DNA of 64,000 nt from Pedobacter zeaxanthinifaciens (GCF_003313335.1 NZ_QMHP01000011.1:88974-152973); one strand, 5' to 3'. Positions 17,451-27,333 are shown, counted from the first letter of the stretch. Program-made: numbers and translations. Notes: generated by a model not told the origin, from the sequence alone.

Positions 17451-18830
17451 TTATTTAGCGGCTTCGGCCAGTAAAAGTTCTTTTAATTTAGGGTTGGATG
17501 GACGAGGAGCATCAACATTAACTATTTTGCCGTTTTTATCGAACACTAAAAAGCGAGGAATGGTATTCACTTTATAGTACTTCGAAAATTCGTTGCTTTG
17601 ACCGGCATAAAGTTGCATGCCTCCCAAACCTTCGTCTTTGATCATTTTTAGCCACTTCTCTTTGTCTTTATCAGCATCTGTAGAAATGCTTACAATTTGA
17701 ACCGGCTGGCCTTCCATATCTTTTTCCAATTGCTTTAAGTGAGGAAATTCGGCCCTGCAAGGACCACACCATGTAGCCCAAACATCAACCAAAACAACTT
17801 TGCCCTTTAAACTAGCAAAAGAAACCTGCTTCCCATCTTTATCAGCATAGGCAAATTGTAAACCATCGGTCCCGGGTTTGTAAGTTAGCAGTGGTGATAG
17901 AAGGGAATTTTCTTTTTCCTGTTGAGATTTAGTTACGATATACTTTCCAAACTGATTTGTAATAGCCTTAAAATCATCATAGCTTTTGTAGCGAGCTAGG
18001 TTTTCAAGCACCAAATCTCCTTTTAACGTATCGTTAGGAACATAAGATGCAAATAGCGCTAAGCCTTCTGCGGCTGGTTTGTAGGCTTTTTTATCCTGGC
18101 GCATATTGATGCTGATTAATGCAGTAAGTGTGCGCAATCCGTAAGGGTAGTTATAAACTTTGTGGGTGGTTTTCGCTATTTCATTTGCTTTAATTGTGCC
18201 GTAAAAATCACTATACTCATCTAAACTTGGGTGTGCTGAACGTGGCGTATTGATGAAATTGGTAGCATAGCTGATCAAATCCAACTGCATGATGTCTTTG
18301 ATCTGTTTGTCAAACTTTGGATTGCCAGTAGCTTTGCCGTTTAAAAACGTTTTTGATTTAGCTACAATGCTTTCCTGTTGCGGGAAATAATCCATAAAAG
18401 TGCTTTGTACCTTCATGAAATTAATGGCCTTTTGATAAAGCGGGTTAGTTAAATCTTTCCATTGTTTCAGCACAATATTTTCTTTTGAATTGAGCTTTCC
18501 ATTTAAGGTATAAGAGGTGTCGCTTAAAGTAATGTCGAGTTGTTCGCCGCCTTTAAAATAAAATAGATGATTGTCATTTGGCGAAAGCTCATTGCCAGTT
18601 CCAACTACGTAAATGCCCTCATACTCTGGATAAAACAGAAAACCGAACTTCTTTTTTTGTGGTGATGCATTGGCAATTTCTACTGTTTTGCCTTCTACCA
18701 CTTTAAAGAGTTTTACCTGCTTTGGATAGCTTGTGTTTAGCGCACCTTTAATTTCTACTGGCGCTTGAGCGTGTAAAGTACCGGCAAAAGCAAAAGCTAA
18801 TGCGGTGTTTAAAATAAATTTAAAATTCAT
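17451..18830 (-). CDS. TlpA-family disulfide reductase with N-terminal lipid/Sus-type domain
   Basis: This 459-residue protein has a signal peptide (1-21, ending TLHAQ). Residues about 22-300 form a beta-then-helical N-terminal part like the DUF4369/DUF5106-type regions of Bacteroidota TlpA proteins. The C-terminal thioredoxin domain (about 315-459) contains KGKVVLVDVWATWCGPCRAE with redox Cys355 and Cys358, and the cis-Pro region NTIPRFLVFDKNG. It should act in the periplasm reducing or isomerising disulfides. It is in the Sus-like operon right after the PKD-like lipoprotein, an arrangement seen repeatedly in Bacteroidota loci thought to handle peptides or Cys-containing ligands. Confidence 0.9.
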   Translation of the reverse strand: MNFKFILNTALAFAFAGTLHAQAPVEIKGALNTSYPKQVKLFKVVEGKTVEIANASPQKKKFGFLFYPEYEGIYVVGTGNELSPNDNHLFYFKGGEQLDITLSDTSYTLNGKLNSKENIVLKQWKDLTNPLYQKAINFMKVQSTFMDYFPQQESIVAKSKTFLNGKATGNPKFDKQIKDIMQLDLISYATNFINTPRSAHPSLDEYSDFYGTIKANEIAKTTHKVYNYPYGLRTLTALISINMRQDKKAYKPAAEGLALFASYVPNDTLKGDLVLENLARYKSYDDFKAITNQFGKYIVTKSQQEKENSLLSPLLTYKPGTDGLQFAYADKDGKQVSFASLKGKVVLVDVWATWCGPCRAEFPHLKQLEKDMEGQPVQIVSISTDADKDKEKWLKMIKDEGLGGMQLYAGQSNEFSKYYKVNTIPRFLVFDKNGKIVNVDAPRPSNPKLKELLLAEAAK

Positions 18831-18845
18831 TTGTGTGGTGTTTAT

Positions 18846-18870
18846 TACCTGCTAGGCATGCTAGCAGGTA
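18846..18870. repeat. Perfect 10-bp stem hairpin between operon genes
   Basis: TACCTGCTAG (18846-18855) pairs with CTAGCAGGTA (18861-18870) around a 5-base loop, between the PKD-like lipoprotein stop and the TlpA start. No T run follows on the minus strand. Together with the hairpin at 17413 it may separate segments of the operon transcript. Confidence 0.55.
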
Positions 18871-18881
18871 AGGTTATTTGA

Positions 18882-20402
18882 TTATCTTTCTCTGTAAGTT
18901 AGGCTCTTGATTCGTCCAAAACCTGTGTACGATTTATCTAAAACTAGCTCTCCGTTTAAACTAGGCACGGTGTAAATATTTAGGCTGCCTTCGGTACCAT
19001 CGCTTTTTGTTGCATCGTAAAAGCCTACCATAAGCTTGTTGCCATCTTTATACTTAGAAGTAGTTTTAAACTCGTAAAAGTTAAGATAAGACACTTTTTT
19101 ACTGCCAAAATCAACCATTAGTTTAGTGGTTTTATACACCATATCGTACTGGTATAATTTTGATCCTACTACGTAAAAAATGTAACCAAACTCCGGGCTT
19201 ACGGCATAAAACTCTGCATTGGTAAAATCTGTTGCTGTAATTTCCGCATAATAAGATTGTGCGTTGTTAGCAGGATTAAATCGAGCTAAGTACCTTTTTC
19301 CATTAGCTGGGTCTTTTAAAACAGCGAACACTTCGCCACCATTAAAAGAAACCCAACGCATGTAAACCAAATCCATTCCTGTGCTAAAGCTGAATAGTTT
19401 CTGCGTGCCTGTAGGGTCAGGTAGGGTAGTGCTGGTAGCCGCAGTTCCGCTGTGCCTAACAAAGCGTCTGTTGGTTTTATCGTAAAATATGGTAACTCCC
19501 GTTGATGAGGTATGGTTACCCGCAATAAATGGAGCTACATCAAAGGCTTTTTGCTCTGCGTTGATATAATTGATCGGTGCCGAGTAGTAGATGTTCTGCG
19601 TCCTTTCGTAATAATAAGCGTTGTTTTTCCCAATCATGTACGAGGCATTACCACTCCTTTGTTGAATCACATCAGCATAGAAACCCTGCGGCACATCGCC
19701 AAACATTTCATAGGTTAGTCCCATGGTTTTAGTCCATTTGAAGCTATTAGGATCAACCTTGGTAGTGCCTTGATCTGTTCCAAAATACAAGCCGTAGCTA
19801 ATGGCATCGGGTCCTATCAATAAACCAGTACTATAAGTGTAAGTCATTACGGGTTTGCCTTCCAGTTTCAGTGCAGAGCCAGTAGTGGCTAATAAATCAA
19901 TTACCAAATCGAACCCATTATTAGCATTTAAGGATAGCATATCCACACGAGCTTTACCGTTAGCTTCGTTCATCATGATCCAGCCTTCGTTAATTTCGTT
20001 CACTACTTTTAGCGTGAATTTGTTGGAATATTTCACTCCAGTTCCCTTATCCGTAATGGCATAGAACGCCTGATAGGTTCCTGCAACTACTTGCATCACC
20101 AAGTCGAGGTTTTTTGTTTTGGCCAAAGTAAATAGCTTTTGGCCACCTAAGCCATTTGGTCCAATATAGGTCCATTCGAAAGTGTATTTGCTTTCATCGA
20201 AATTTGGGTCCAGCGTAAACTTAACCTCAGGTACAACTTTTATGGCTTTGCCGTAAACCGCTGCTACTTCGGCGGGTAAGCCATTAATTTCTTGAAGTTC
20301 GTTTATTGCCACATAATCGTAGTTACCGATGTCTTTCTTGCAGGATATTACTGTAAAAACACAAAGCATCAATAAAAACAAATGATATATTTTCAGTTTC
20401 AT
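18882..20402 (-). CDS. PKD-like family lipoprotein of a Sus-type locus
   Basis: This 506-residue protein has a lipoprotein leader with lipobox VISCKKD (Cys21). The N-terminal ~130 residues fit a PKD-like beta domain: the IGNYDYVAINELQEI start, and YTFEWTYIG before an AGTYQAFYAITDKGTGV strand. The rest is repeats of beta strands that could form a propeller-like surface domain. This family sits fourth in SusC/SusD/DUF4843 operons of Bacteroidota and is assumed to be surface-exposed, helping bind the ligand. The start is fixed by the leader and a 22-bp gap from the DUF4843 gene. Confidence 0.85.
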   Translation of the reverse strand: MKLKIYHLFLLMLCVFTVISCKKDIGNYDYVAINELQEINGLPAEVAAVYGKAIKVVPEVKFTLDPNFDESKYTFEWTYIGPNGLGGQKLFTLAKTKNLDLVMQVVAGTYQAFYAITDKGTGVKYSNKFTLKVVNEINEGWIMMNEANGKARVDMLSLNANNGFDLVIDLLATTGSALKLEGKPVMTYTYSTGLLIGPDAISYGLYFGTDQGTTKVDPNSFKWTKTMGLTYEMFGDVPQGFYADVIQQRSGNASYMIGKNNAYYYERTQNIYYSAPINYINAEQKAFDVAPFIAGNHTSSTGVTIFYDKTNRRFVRHSGTAATSTTLPDPTGTQKLFSFSTGMDLVYMRWVSFNGGEVFAVLKDPANGKRYLARFNPANNAQSYYAEITATDFTNAEFYAVSPEFGYIFYVVGSKLYQYDMVYKTTKLMVDFGSKKVSYLNFYEFKTTSKYKDGNKLMVGFYDATKSDGTEGSLNIYTVPSLNGELVLDKSYTGFGRIKSLTYRER

Positions 20403-20424
20403 AACTTTAATTGTAAGGTTTAAC

Positions 20425-21177
20425 TTATTGTACTGATACGCCCATCATCATTTCTGAGCCATCATCTTCATACACCGTTTTCCCTGCCGCTTTTTGTTCA
20501 TTAAGGTAACGCTGCATGAATTTGCCGTAAGCTGTACTTTCAGCTATCGATACGGATGCGTCCAGATAAGCGGGTTCAATCCCCAATACCTCGGCCATTA
20601 ACAGCAACTTTTTACGCGTGAAAGTTCCAAAATAGCCATCCAACCATCTACCTGGTTTTTTAATGATATCGTTTACAAACCAACGATAACTAACTAAGGA
20701 TACCTGTCGGTTGCTTATTGTACGATACTTCATTTCTGGTGAAAAATTTTCATTTTCTTCCAAGTCGAAGTTTAAGAGATAGGTTTTGGTTTGCATTTCG
20801 GTACGCCTAAAAAACTTGATTTTCACGGTATCAGCCAATCGATTTTTTTTGATGACGAAATTGGAGTTGAGTATTTCGTAGTGGCTACCTGCAACTACAT
20901 CAGATTTAGGATTGATAACTAATTTATAGGGCCTATCAACATCCGATTTGGCACCAGTAACACTAATTACCATGTTTACGATAGAGTCTTGCGCTTTGGC
21001 CAAACTGAAAGACATGATGGTAGAATCTTTGGGATTATCGCCATTGAAAGCAGGAGTTTTCCCAGCATCGTAAAAATATACGGTTGGTTTGCCTTCGTAT
21101 TTGTTGAGTTCTTTTTCGCAGCCGAACAAAATGCCCAATGCTACCAATCCCAAAATATTTAAAATTAATTTGTTCAT
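20425..21177 (-). CDS. DUF4843 domain lipoprotein
   Basis: I take the ATG at 21177 (250 residues) since it opens a clean leader, MNKLILNILGLVALGILFGC, with the lipobox Cys20 followed by EKELNKYEGKPTVYFYDAG. The longer frame to 21327 overlaps the SusD gene and adds no leader. The pattern YEGKPTVYF near the N-terminus and the later IKFFRRTEMQTKTYLL strand fit DUF4843, a family found next to SusD in Sus-type loci. The protein is probably on the outer-membrane surface as an accessory ligand-binding factor. It follows the SusD stop by 16 bp. Confidence 0.85.
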   Translation of the reverse strand: MNKLILNILGLVALGILFGCEKELNKYEGKPTVYFYDAGKTPAFNGDNPKDSTIMSFSLAKAQDSIVNMVISVTGAKSDVDRPYKLVINPKSDVVAGSHYEILNSNFVIKKNRLADTVKIKFFRRTEMQTKTYLLNFDLEENENFSPEMKYRTISNRQVSLVSYRWFVNDIIKKPGRWLDGYFGTFTRKKLLLMAEVLGIEPAYLDASVSIAESTAYGKFMQRYLNEQKAAGKTVYEDDGSEMMMGVSVQ

Positions 21178-21193
21178 TATTTTAAGGTTTTGG

Positions 21194-22627
21194 TTAACGA
21201 TAAAGTGATTCTGAAAGCGGCATTGGCACCGCAAAGTTGATGGTGATGTTGCCACTTGCAGCTGATCCGTTTGGTACAGACGTGATATTTCTACGTTTGT
21301 AGTAGTAGAAAAGCTGTCCTTCTCCAAAAAATTCCTTCTGATACTCTTTTTGAAGTTCTGTATTCACGTTTACAGTAGTGGCTAAAGCGGTTAATCCTCT
21401 GTTAGCTCTTACCGTATTGAGATACGCAATACCATCAGCGGCTACGGGTTCGCTTTCAGCGGCTATAAAATAAACTTCACTAATTTTTACCAGAGGAATT
21501 GTAAACCTGAACGTCTTGGTTTTATCAATGATATCAGCATACTTATAAAATGTTTTGTACGCCTTAACACCCGTAGTTGGAATTTGCCAATTCAAATTAA
21601 AACGATAATCGTTCTCGTTACTTTCGTAAACTGTATTTAACCTGGCGGTAATTGGCGCTAAAATGTTCGCATCAGAAACTCCCGGATCAAAAAGTGCCAA
21701 ATAACGGGCATACAATTGCGTATTGGTAATACCAAACATCATTTCTGTGGTAAATACACGGTCTGGATTTTGCTTTTCGCTCAAAGCATTAGCCGTAGTG
21801 GTCCATGGGAAAACGTTGCTAACGGCAATTACTTCCTTTGCAAATTTTAAGGCGTTCACTTTATCGCCACGATATAAAAATACCCTTGCTTTAAGTGCCT
21901 TAACGGCGTAATAATTTAGCCTGTAGTTCCTGTTGTTTTTCAAAAAATCAACCGAAGCATTTGCTGCCGCAATATTTACTCCAGTAGTAACAATTTCATC
22001 TTCAGTTAAAAGGCTTTCTGCAGCATTCAGGTCATCAATTACTTTTTGAATAAAACCGTTGGCCGGTAGTAATGGGTTAATACTCGACTGTGGAGTCTCG
22101 TAATATGGCAAACTCATTTTGGTAGAGTCAGCGGTGCTGTACCTGGGGCCATATAAACGCAACAAATCAAAATGTAAAAAAGCCCTCATTGCCGTAGCTT
22201 CGCCTCGGTAAATTTTTTCGGTTTTAGCATCCAGTACACCTGGATACCTATTCAAGTTTTCCAAAAAAGTATTTACGTTAAGGATGGTTGAATAGGCGCC
22301 GGTCCAAATATTTTCTAACCTTGATTGGGTTGGATTATCGGTGTACGCATAGCTGCCTATTTTAGTTAAGCTATGTGTTGATGGCACATTGTAGCGCTGT
22401 GCTAAAATCTCAATGGTAGATAGTGTTAAATTATCGCCATAAAGTTGGTTGCCCGCCAAGTTAATGTACAGCCCGTTGAGTACTGTTTTAATTCCTTGTT
22501 TGGTGGAAAAAAGCTGCGTTTCCAATACCTTATCTTCAGGTTGAACATCTAAAAACTTTTTACAAGAAGACAAGATGCCAATGGTAGCGATAAGTAGCGC
22601 CATTATTTTGATATAATTTCTTTTCAT
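21194..22627 (-). CDS. RagB/SusD-family nutrient-uptake outer-membrane lipoprotein
   Basis: This 477-residue protein has lipobox ILSSCKKFLDVQPEDKV (Cys22), the SusD hallmark start. The helical TPR-like scaffold of SusD is visible (IWTGAYSTILNVNTFLENL, GEATAMRAFLHFDLLRLYGP), as is the C-terminal SusD_RagB motif region (SEVYFIAAESEP, NTVRANRGL). It forms the lid over its SusC partner encoded 12 bp upstream and captures the ligand at the surface. The length is on the short side for SusD (many exceed 500), as in loci that take up small peptides or unknown ligands. The ligand is not predictable here. Confidence 0.95.
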   Translation of the reverse strand: MKRNYIKIMALLIATIGILSSCKKFLDVQPEDKVLETQLFSTKQGIKTVLNGLYINLAGNQLYGDNLTLSTIEILAQRYNVPSTHSLTKIGSYAYTDNPTQSRLENIWTGAYSTILNVNTFLENLNRYPGVLDAKTEKIYRGEATAMRAFLHFDLLRLYGPRYSTADSTKMSLPYYETPQSSINPLLPANGFIQKVIDDLNAAESLLTEDEIVTTGVNIAAANASVDFLKNNRNYRLNYYAVKALKARVFLYRGDKVNALKFAKEVIAVSNVFPWTTTANALSEKQNPDRVFTTEMMFGITNTQLYARYLALFDPGVSDANILAPITARLNTVYESNENDYRFNLNWQIPTTGVKAYKTFYKYADIIDKTKTFRFTIPLVKISEVYFIAAESEPVAADGIAYLNTVRANRGLTALATTVNVNTELQKEYQKEFFGEGQLFYYYKRRNITSVPNGSAASGNITINFAVPMPLSESLYR

Positions 22628-22639
22628 GTTTGTAATGGT

Positions 22640-25600
22640 TTAAAATGATGCTCGCAATGAAAAAGATACTGTTCGTGCAAATGGATAGTCAATACCTCTT
22701 TCTCTCCTAATGGTTGATAAGTAAAGGAAATCATTAGCCAAGGCGTTAATTATCAACGATTGCATGCCCAGCTTTTTCACCCAAGGTTGCTTATCGAAAG
22801 TGTAACCAATGTTTAATGTTTCGCTGCTTAAGGTGTTTTCTTTCTGCACAAAACGCGATGAAATTTGTGTAGCAGTAGTTTGAGAAATGCCTTTGAACTG
22901 CACCACATCACCAGGGTTTTTCCATCTATCATATAAAGCACGTTTATCCTGATTGTTGGCAATATTGGTGAAAGTGATGTTTTCCACTTTGTTAAATAAG
23001 GCAGTATTGAATACATCGCCACCTAAACGATAGCGGAAACCAACAGCAAAGCTGAAACCTTTATAACGCAGCCCGGTAGAAATTACGCCTTCAGCAAATG
23101 GAACTGTGTTGCCCACGTTGGTAATATTTGCTGTAGCATAATCAAAAGTGTATTGGCCGTCACTAGTTAAGAATACTTCGCGTCCGGTAGCTGGGTCAAT
23201 ACCTAATGATTTGATGGCCCAAATTGCTTCTGCACTATTTCCATCGATATAGCGAATTAAATTTTTGCTATTTTCTTGCTGTTTGTTTAGCGTGTTAAGG
23301 ATGTTGCCAAAACCGTCGTATCTGCTTTTGTAGCTTGATGCTGTTAAACCAATATTCCACGTAAAGCCTTGTGCTAAATTATAAACCGGGAAAAAAGTTA
23401 ACTTGGTTTCTAAACCTTGATAAGTTAAACTGCCCACGTTATACGGATAGCTGAATACACCAGTAGACGAAGGAAGATCAACAGGTACAATTAGCGGGTT
23501 TGTTTTTTTGTTGTACGCGTTGATATATCCTACAAATCTGCCTTTGAATAAATTGAAATCTAATGATGTACTGATTTGTCTTGTTTTTTGAGGAGCCAAA
23601 TCGGGGTTTCCCAACAAATCTAAACTCACACCTTGTCCAAACTGATTGAAATTGGTGTTGCTGTTGTAGCTGTAAATAGAAATTGAACTGATATTGGCAA
23701 AGTTTTGATTACCTGTTATACCAATGTTTCCGGTAAGCCTAAGCGAGTTGATCCAGCTTTTGTTTTTGATGAAGTTTTCGTTGTGCAAGTTCCATCCTAA
23801 ACCGAAGGAATAGTAAGGCGAAAACTGCTTGTTGCGCCCGTATGCAGTTGAGCCATCAATACGATAAACAAAATCGAACAAGTACTTATTGTCGAATGAG
23901 TAGTTGGCTGATATGGCAGAGTTTAGCGTTCTAAAAACACCGCTTGATGCAGTAGGAGCTCCATTTAAAAGGTACGAGTAAGCAAACCTCGGATTTCCTA
24001 AACTTCCCTCTGGGAAACCCTCAGCAACTGTAGCATAAGCACTATTTCTATTTTCGGCAATGGTGTTGCGCCAGTTAGCTGTAATGTTGTGCTTTTTGAT
24101 GGTTTTATAATAGGTAAGCATCAAGTTGCCCTGGTAAGAGAAATTGTCAACTCGGTTATCCGTATATTTTCCCTTTCTTAATAGCGGCACATCTAAAAAG
24201 TCGCTCATATCCGGCGATTTGTAGGTTTTACTACTCGTATTGCCTTTGGTAATTTGTAGTGCACTGGTTAATCTAAATGCTTTACTGATGTCGTAATTCA
24301 CATTTAAATTGTTTTGTACCTCGGTATTTTTAGAATTGTTGTACTGAGGTTGCGTGGCATCAAAAAGCGGGTTTGTTACATAATTTGTAGCTCCATTGCT
24401 TAACGAGCTTACCTCTAAGTACCTGTTCTCGGTAGTTTTTTCAAAATACGGATTTGCATTAACGAAATTAGCGAACGAACCATAGTTTGACTCTGAAGTT
24501 TTGTTGCCTCGGATATAGGTAATATTGTTAATGTTGATTGCATTTTTCCGGTAAGTAAGGTTAATGCTGCCACTGTAGCTGTCCCTTCCTGATCCAATCA
24601 TGGCACCGCGACCAGTCCTGTAATTCATCCCTACGTTGTAAGTGAAAGAATTGTCGCCGCCTGATGCGTTGATAGAAGAGTTGGTGGAATAACCATTTTG
24701 CAAAGGTTCGCTAAGCCAATAGCTATCTACACCTTTTTGTACCGCGGCTAAGTGCTTTGCATATAAGTTACCTAAATCAACTACCAAACCCGGACTAGCT
24801 TCCGAAGCATTATATCTTCCAGATAAACGTTCAAACTCAAGCTTTTCAGCAGCATTCATCATGTTGTAAGCCGTTAAATCTGGCATTTCTAATCTGAAAT
24901 CCTGAGTGTAAGTAAATCTTAACTCGCCCGGTTTCGGTTTTACCGTTTCAATTACAATTACACCGTTCGATGCTTGCGAGCCATACAAGGCTGTGGATGC
25001 GGCATCTTTTAATATGGTAACTGATGCTACGCGGTTCATGTCCAAATCTACGATGGTTTGTAAGGACGTAGGGAAACCGTCTAATACGAATAGCGGTTGG
25101 TTTGGGTCGTTACCAAACTGATCTCGCAACGTCGCACTTGGGATGCTACTCTTTCCTCGCACCTCAATTACTGGCATTACGTTAGGGTTGGAGCCAGCAA
25201 AGTTATTTTCTATTACTAAGAACGACGGGTCGGCAGTTCTTAAAGCCTGAATGACGTTGTTATTGCTAATTGCTTTTAAGTCATCGCCGCTAAAAGTTGC
25301 CGTTGTACCTGTAAAGCTATCTTTATTTCTATTGATGCCCGTACCGGTAATTACCACATCTTTCATGGTGGTTTCCTTTTCTTTTAGTTTGATAAGCAAG
25401 GGTGTTTTTTTGTCTTTCAGTAGTATTTCCTGCGTTTCGTAGCCAATAAAGCTTACAATCAATGTTTGCTCTTCGGTGGCAGAAATCATGAAATTACCAT
25501 TGCCGTCGCTGATGGCAATTGGTGCCGTTGGCAAGCCTTTTACCCTAATGGATGCCCCAGGGATTGGCCCACCTCGTTCATCGGTTATTTTTCCAGTAAT

Positions 25601-25996
25601 GGTCTTTTGAAATGCAATTTCATAAACCAATGATTGTTCCTTGGCGTAGCGTAAAATAATTGCTTTTTGATCAATAGTGTAGGCCAAAGGCTGATCTTTA
25701 AAGGCAATTTTTAGCACTTCTTCTACAGGAGCATTTTTAACATTGATAGATACTGGTTTGGTATTCTTCAACATACTTGTGCTGTAAAAAAAGTCGTAGC
25801 CGCTTTGTTTCCGGATTTTTTGTAAGATACTCTCCAGCGAAACAGATTTTTCATTAACGGTAATTTGCGCAAAACCAGCCGCACTGCTTTGTAGAATTAC
25901 CGTGGTTAAGATGATTAAGGTCAGTTTCAATTTTAACAGAATTCTGGCATGTAAATGGCCATCACGACCATTTTTAAATGTCATGTGAAAATTCAT
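22640..25996 (-). CDS. SusC/RagA-family TonB-linked outer-membrane transporter with STN domain
   Basis: This 1118-residue protein has a signal peptide (about 20-45, ending AAGFAQ). An STN (secretin/TonB N-terminal) signalling domain follows at about 46-115, a carboxypeptidase-regulatory-like domain at about 130-215 (TGKITDERGGPIPGASIRVK), a plug at about 215-330 and a 22-strand barrel to the end. The STN domain is what contacts a FecR-type anti-sigma factor, and both a FecR and a sigma gene lie directly upstream, so this transporter probably senses its ligand and switches on its own locus. Start choice: M1 or M5 are both possible; the leader is unaffected. Confidence 0.95.
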   Translation of the reverse strand: MNFHMTFKNGRDGHLHARILLKLKLTLIILTTVILQSSAAGFAQITVNEKSVSLESILQKIRKQSGYDFFYSTSMLKNTKPVSINVKNAPVEEVLKIAFKDQPLAYTIDQKAIILRYAKEQSLVYEIAFQKTITGKITDERGGPIPGASIRVKGLPTAPIAISDGNGNFMISATEEQTLIVSFIGYETQEILLKDKKTPLLIKLKEKETTMKDVVITGTGINRNKDSFTGTTATFSGDDLKAISNNNVIQALRTADPSFLVIENNFAGSNPNVMPVIEVRGKSSIPSATLRDQFGNDPNQPLFVLDGFPTSLQTIVDLDMNRVASVTILKDAASTALYGSQASNGVIVIETVKPKPGELRFTYTQDFRLEMPDLTAYNMMNAAEKLEFERLSGRYNASEASPGLVVDLGNLYAKHLAAVQKGVDSYWLSEPLQNGYSTNSSINASGGDNSFTYNVGMNYRTGRGAMIGSGRDSYSGSINLTYRKNAININNITYIRGNKTSESNYGSFANFVNANPYFEKTTENRYLEVSSLSNGATNYVTNPLFDATQPQYNNSKNTEVQNNLNVNYDISKAFRLTSALQITKGNTSSKTYKSPDMSDFLDVPLLRKGKYTDNRVDNFSYQGNLMLTYYKTIKKHNITANWRNTIAENRNSAYATVAEGFPEGSLGNPRFAYSYLLNGAPTASSGVFRTLNSAISANYSFDNKYLFDFVYRIDGSTAYGRNKQFSPYYSFGLGWNLHNENFIKNKSWINSLRLTGNIGITGNQNFANISSISIYSYNSNTNFNQFGQGVSLDLLGNPDLAPQKTRQISTSLDFNLFKGRFVGYINAYNKKTNPLIVPVDLPSSTGVFSYPYNVGSLTYQGLETKLTFFPVYNLAQGFTWNIGLTASSYKSRYDGFGNILNTLNKQQENSKNLIRYIDGNSAEAIWAIKSLGIDPATGREVFLTSDGQYTFDYATANITNVGNTVPFAEGVISTGLRYKGFSFAVGFRYRLGGDVFNTALFNKVENITFTNIANNQDKRALYDRWKNPGDVVQFKGISQTTATQISSRFVQKENTLSSETLNIGYTFDKQPWVKKLGMQSLIINALANDFLYLSTIRRERGIDYPFARTVSFSLRASF

Positions 25997-26063
25997 ACAT
26001 TTGTTTGTGTTTAGGTGTTGTTAGTTAGTTAAGTCAAAATTTCAAACAGTAAGCCTAAATTTT

Positions 26064-26099
26064 TCCAGAGGTGTTGCGACCATCTCTGGATTTTTTTTT
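26064..26099 (+). terminator. Plus-strand (antisense) intrinsic terminator between fecR-type and susC-type genes
   Basis: TCCAGAGGTG and the downstream CATCTCTGGA form a ~10-bp stem (one G-T wobble) followed on the plus strand by nine T. The flanking genes are on the minus strand, so as a terminator it acts only on antisense transcripts; for the sense RNA it is a hairpin 68 bp before the susC-type start. Confidence 0.6.
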
Positions 26100-26125
26100 G
26101 GATTACCGTAGCGTAAAATATATTG

Positions 26126-27256
26126 TTATTGCATTACAGTAATCCTCCTTCCTTCTACTTTAAGCTTTACTACTCCAGTTAATTCCATGTATTTTAGCAC
26201 TTGTGTGATGTTTTTTGTTCGAGAAATGGATCCGTTAAATTCCAAGTTGGCAACACTTGGTGGGTAAGAAACTTCCACATTATACCACCTAGAGAGTTTG
26301 CGCATGATGCTTGCCAATTGTTCGTGGTCAAAAACAAAATCGTTATTTACCCAGTCTACCGCATTTTCGGCATCGCAACTGGTGATATTAATTTTATTGT
26401 CTTTAAGTTTAGCCTGCTGGTTTGGTGCTAGTAGTTGTTGTTGGCCGGCGGCAAGTATCTTTACACTGCCTTGCAATAGGGTAGTAGTTGTAAATGTTTC
26501 ATCGGTGTAAGCATTAATGTTAAAATGCGTACCTAAAACTTCTACAGTTTGCGTTGCTGTAATTACTTTAAAAGGCTTGCTTGGGTTATGGGCAACCTCA
26601 AAATAACCCTCGCCGTCTAAGGTCACGATTCTTTCTTTGTCTCTAAAATCCGTTGGATATTTTAAGCTCGACTTAGCATTAAGCCAAACTTTGGTGCCAT
26701 CACTTAAAGTTACATTGTAGTAGCCTCCAACCGGAATACTCAAGGTATTCCAAACCACCTTTTTATTGTCGCTGTTGTCGTCACCATAAAAGATGGTACC
26801 GTCATCGGTTTTAACAATTCTTGTACCATGGTCATTACCAAGCAATCCGTTAGTGGTTTTTGCCAAATCAATTTTTGTTCCATCAGCTAAGGTAAGTACC
26901 GCTTTGTTGCCGCCTGGTACAATTACTTCTTGTTTAGCCAGTTGAGTAGTGTTAGTATTTTTTCTATTGAAATAATAGTAGCCTAGGGTAACGCACAACA
27001 AGATACTTGCTGCAACAGCAAAGCGCTTAATCCAAATTGGCGAAAATAAAGGCGCTGTTACCGTACCGCTATCCTGATGTACAGGTAGCATTTGCCAGAT
27101 GTTGTTTTTAATATCTTCTACTTCCGCTGCGGTGATAGAAACTTCATTTAGCGCTTCTTCCACATACCAAGTATGTAACTGCTCCAGCTCTTGCTCAGAG
27201 CAATTTCCCAAGGCATATTTGTTAAGTAGTTCTTCCGCTTCAGTGCTATTCATCAT
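26126..27256 (-). CDS. FecR-family anti-sigma factor
   Basis: This 376-residue protein has a cytoplasmic N-terminal domain (1-65; AEELLNKYALGNCSEQELEQ), one membrane helix at about 68-88 (KRFAVAASILLCVTLGYYYF) and a periplasmic FecR domain (about 100-300), with the conserved PVGGYYNVTLSDGTKVWLNA and LDGEGYFEVAHNPSKPFKV. The C-terminal DUF4974 part reads VVSYPP-like and LEFNGSISRTKNITQVLKYM. It should pass the ligand signal from the SusC STN domain to the sigma factor encoded just upstream. Gene order sigma-fecR-susC-susD is the standard Bacteroidota arrangement. Confidence 0.94.
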   Translation of the reverse strand: MMNSTEAEELLNKYALGNCSEQELEQLHTWYVEEALNEVSITAAEVEDIKNNIWQMLPVHQDSGTVTAPLFSPIWIKRFAVAASILLCVTLGYYYFNRKNTNTTQLAKQEVIVPGGNKAVLTLADGTKIDLAKTTNGLLGNDHGTRIVKTDDGTIFYGDDNSDNKKVVWNTLSIPVGGYYNVTLSDGTKVWLNAKSSLKYPTDFRDKERIVTLDGEGYFEVAHNPSKPFKVITATQTVEVLGTHFNINAYTDETFTTTTLLQGSVKILAAGQQQLLAPNQQAKLKDNKINITSCDAENAVDWVNNDFVFDHEQLASIMRKLSRWYNVEVSYPPSVANLEFNGSISRTKNITQVLKYMELTGVVKLKVEGRRITVMQ

Positions 27257-27333
27257 ATGTTAAGGAATCTTTACCTTATTATATTACAAGACGGAGAGCG
27301 CTAGCTTAGGGGGTATAAAAAAAATAAAAAAAA

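Noticed and set aside
21178..21327. Upstream extension of the DUF4843 gene to 21327
   Set aside because: It overlaps the SusD gene by 134 bp and puts 50 non-leader residues before an evident lipoprotein signal.
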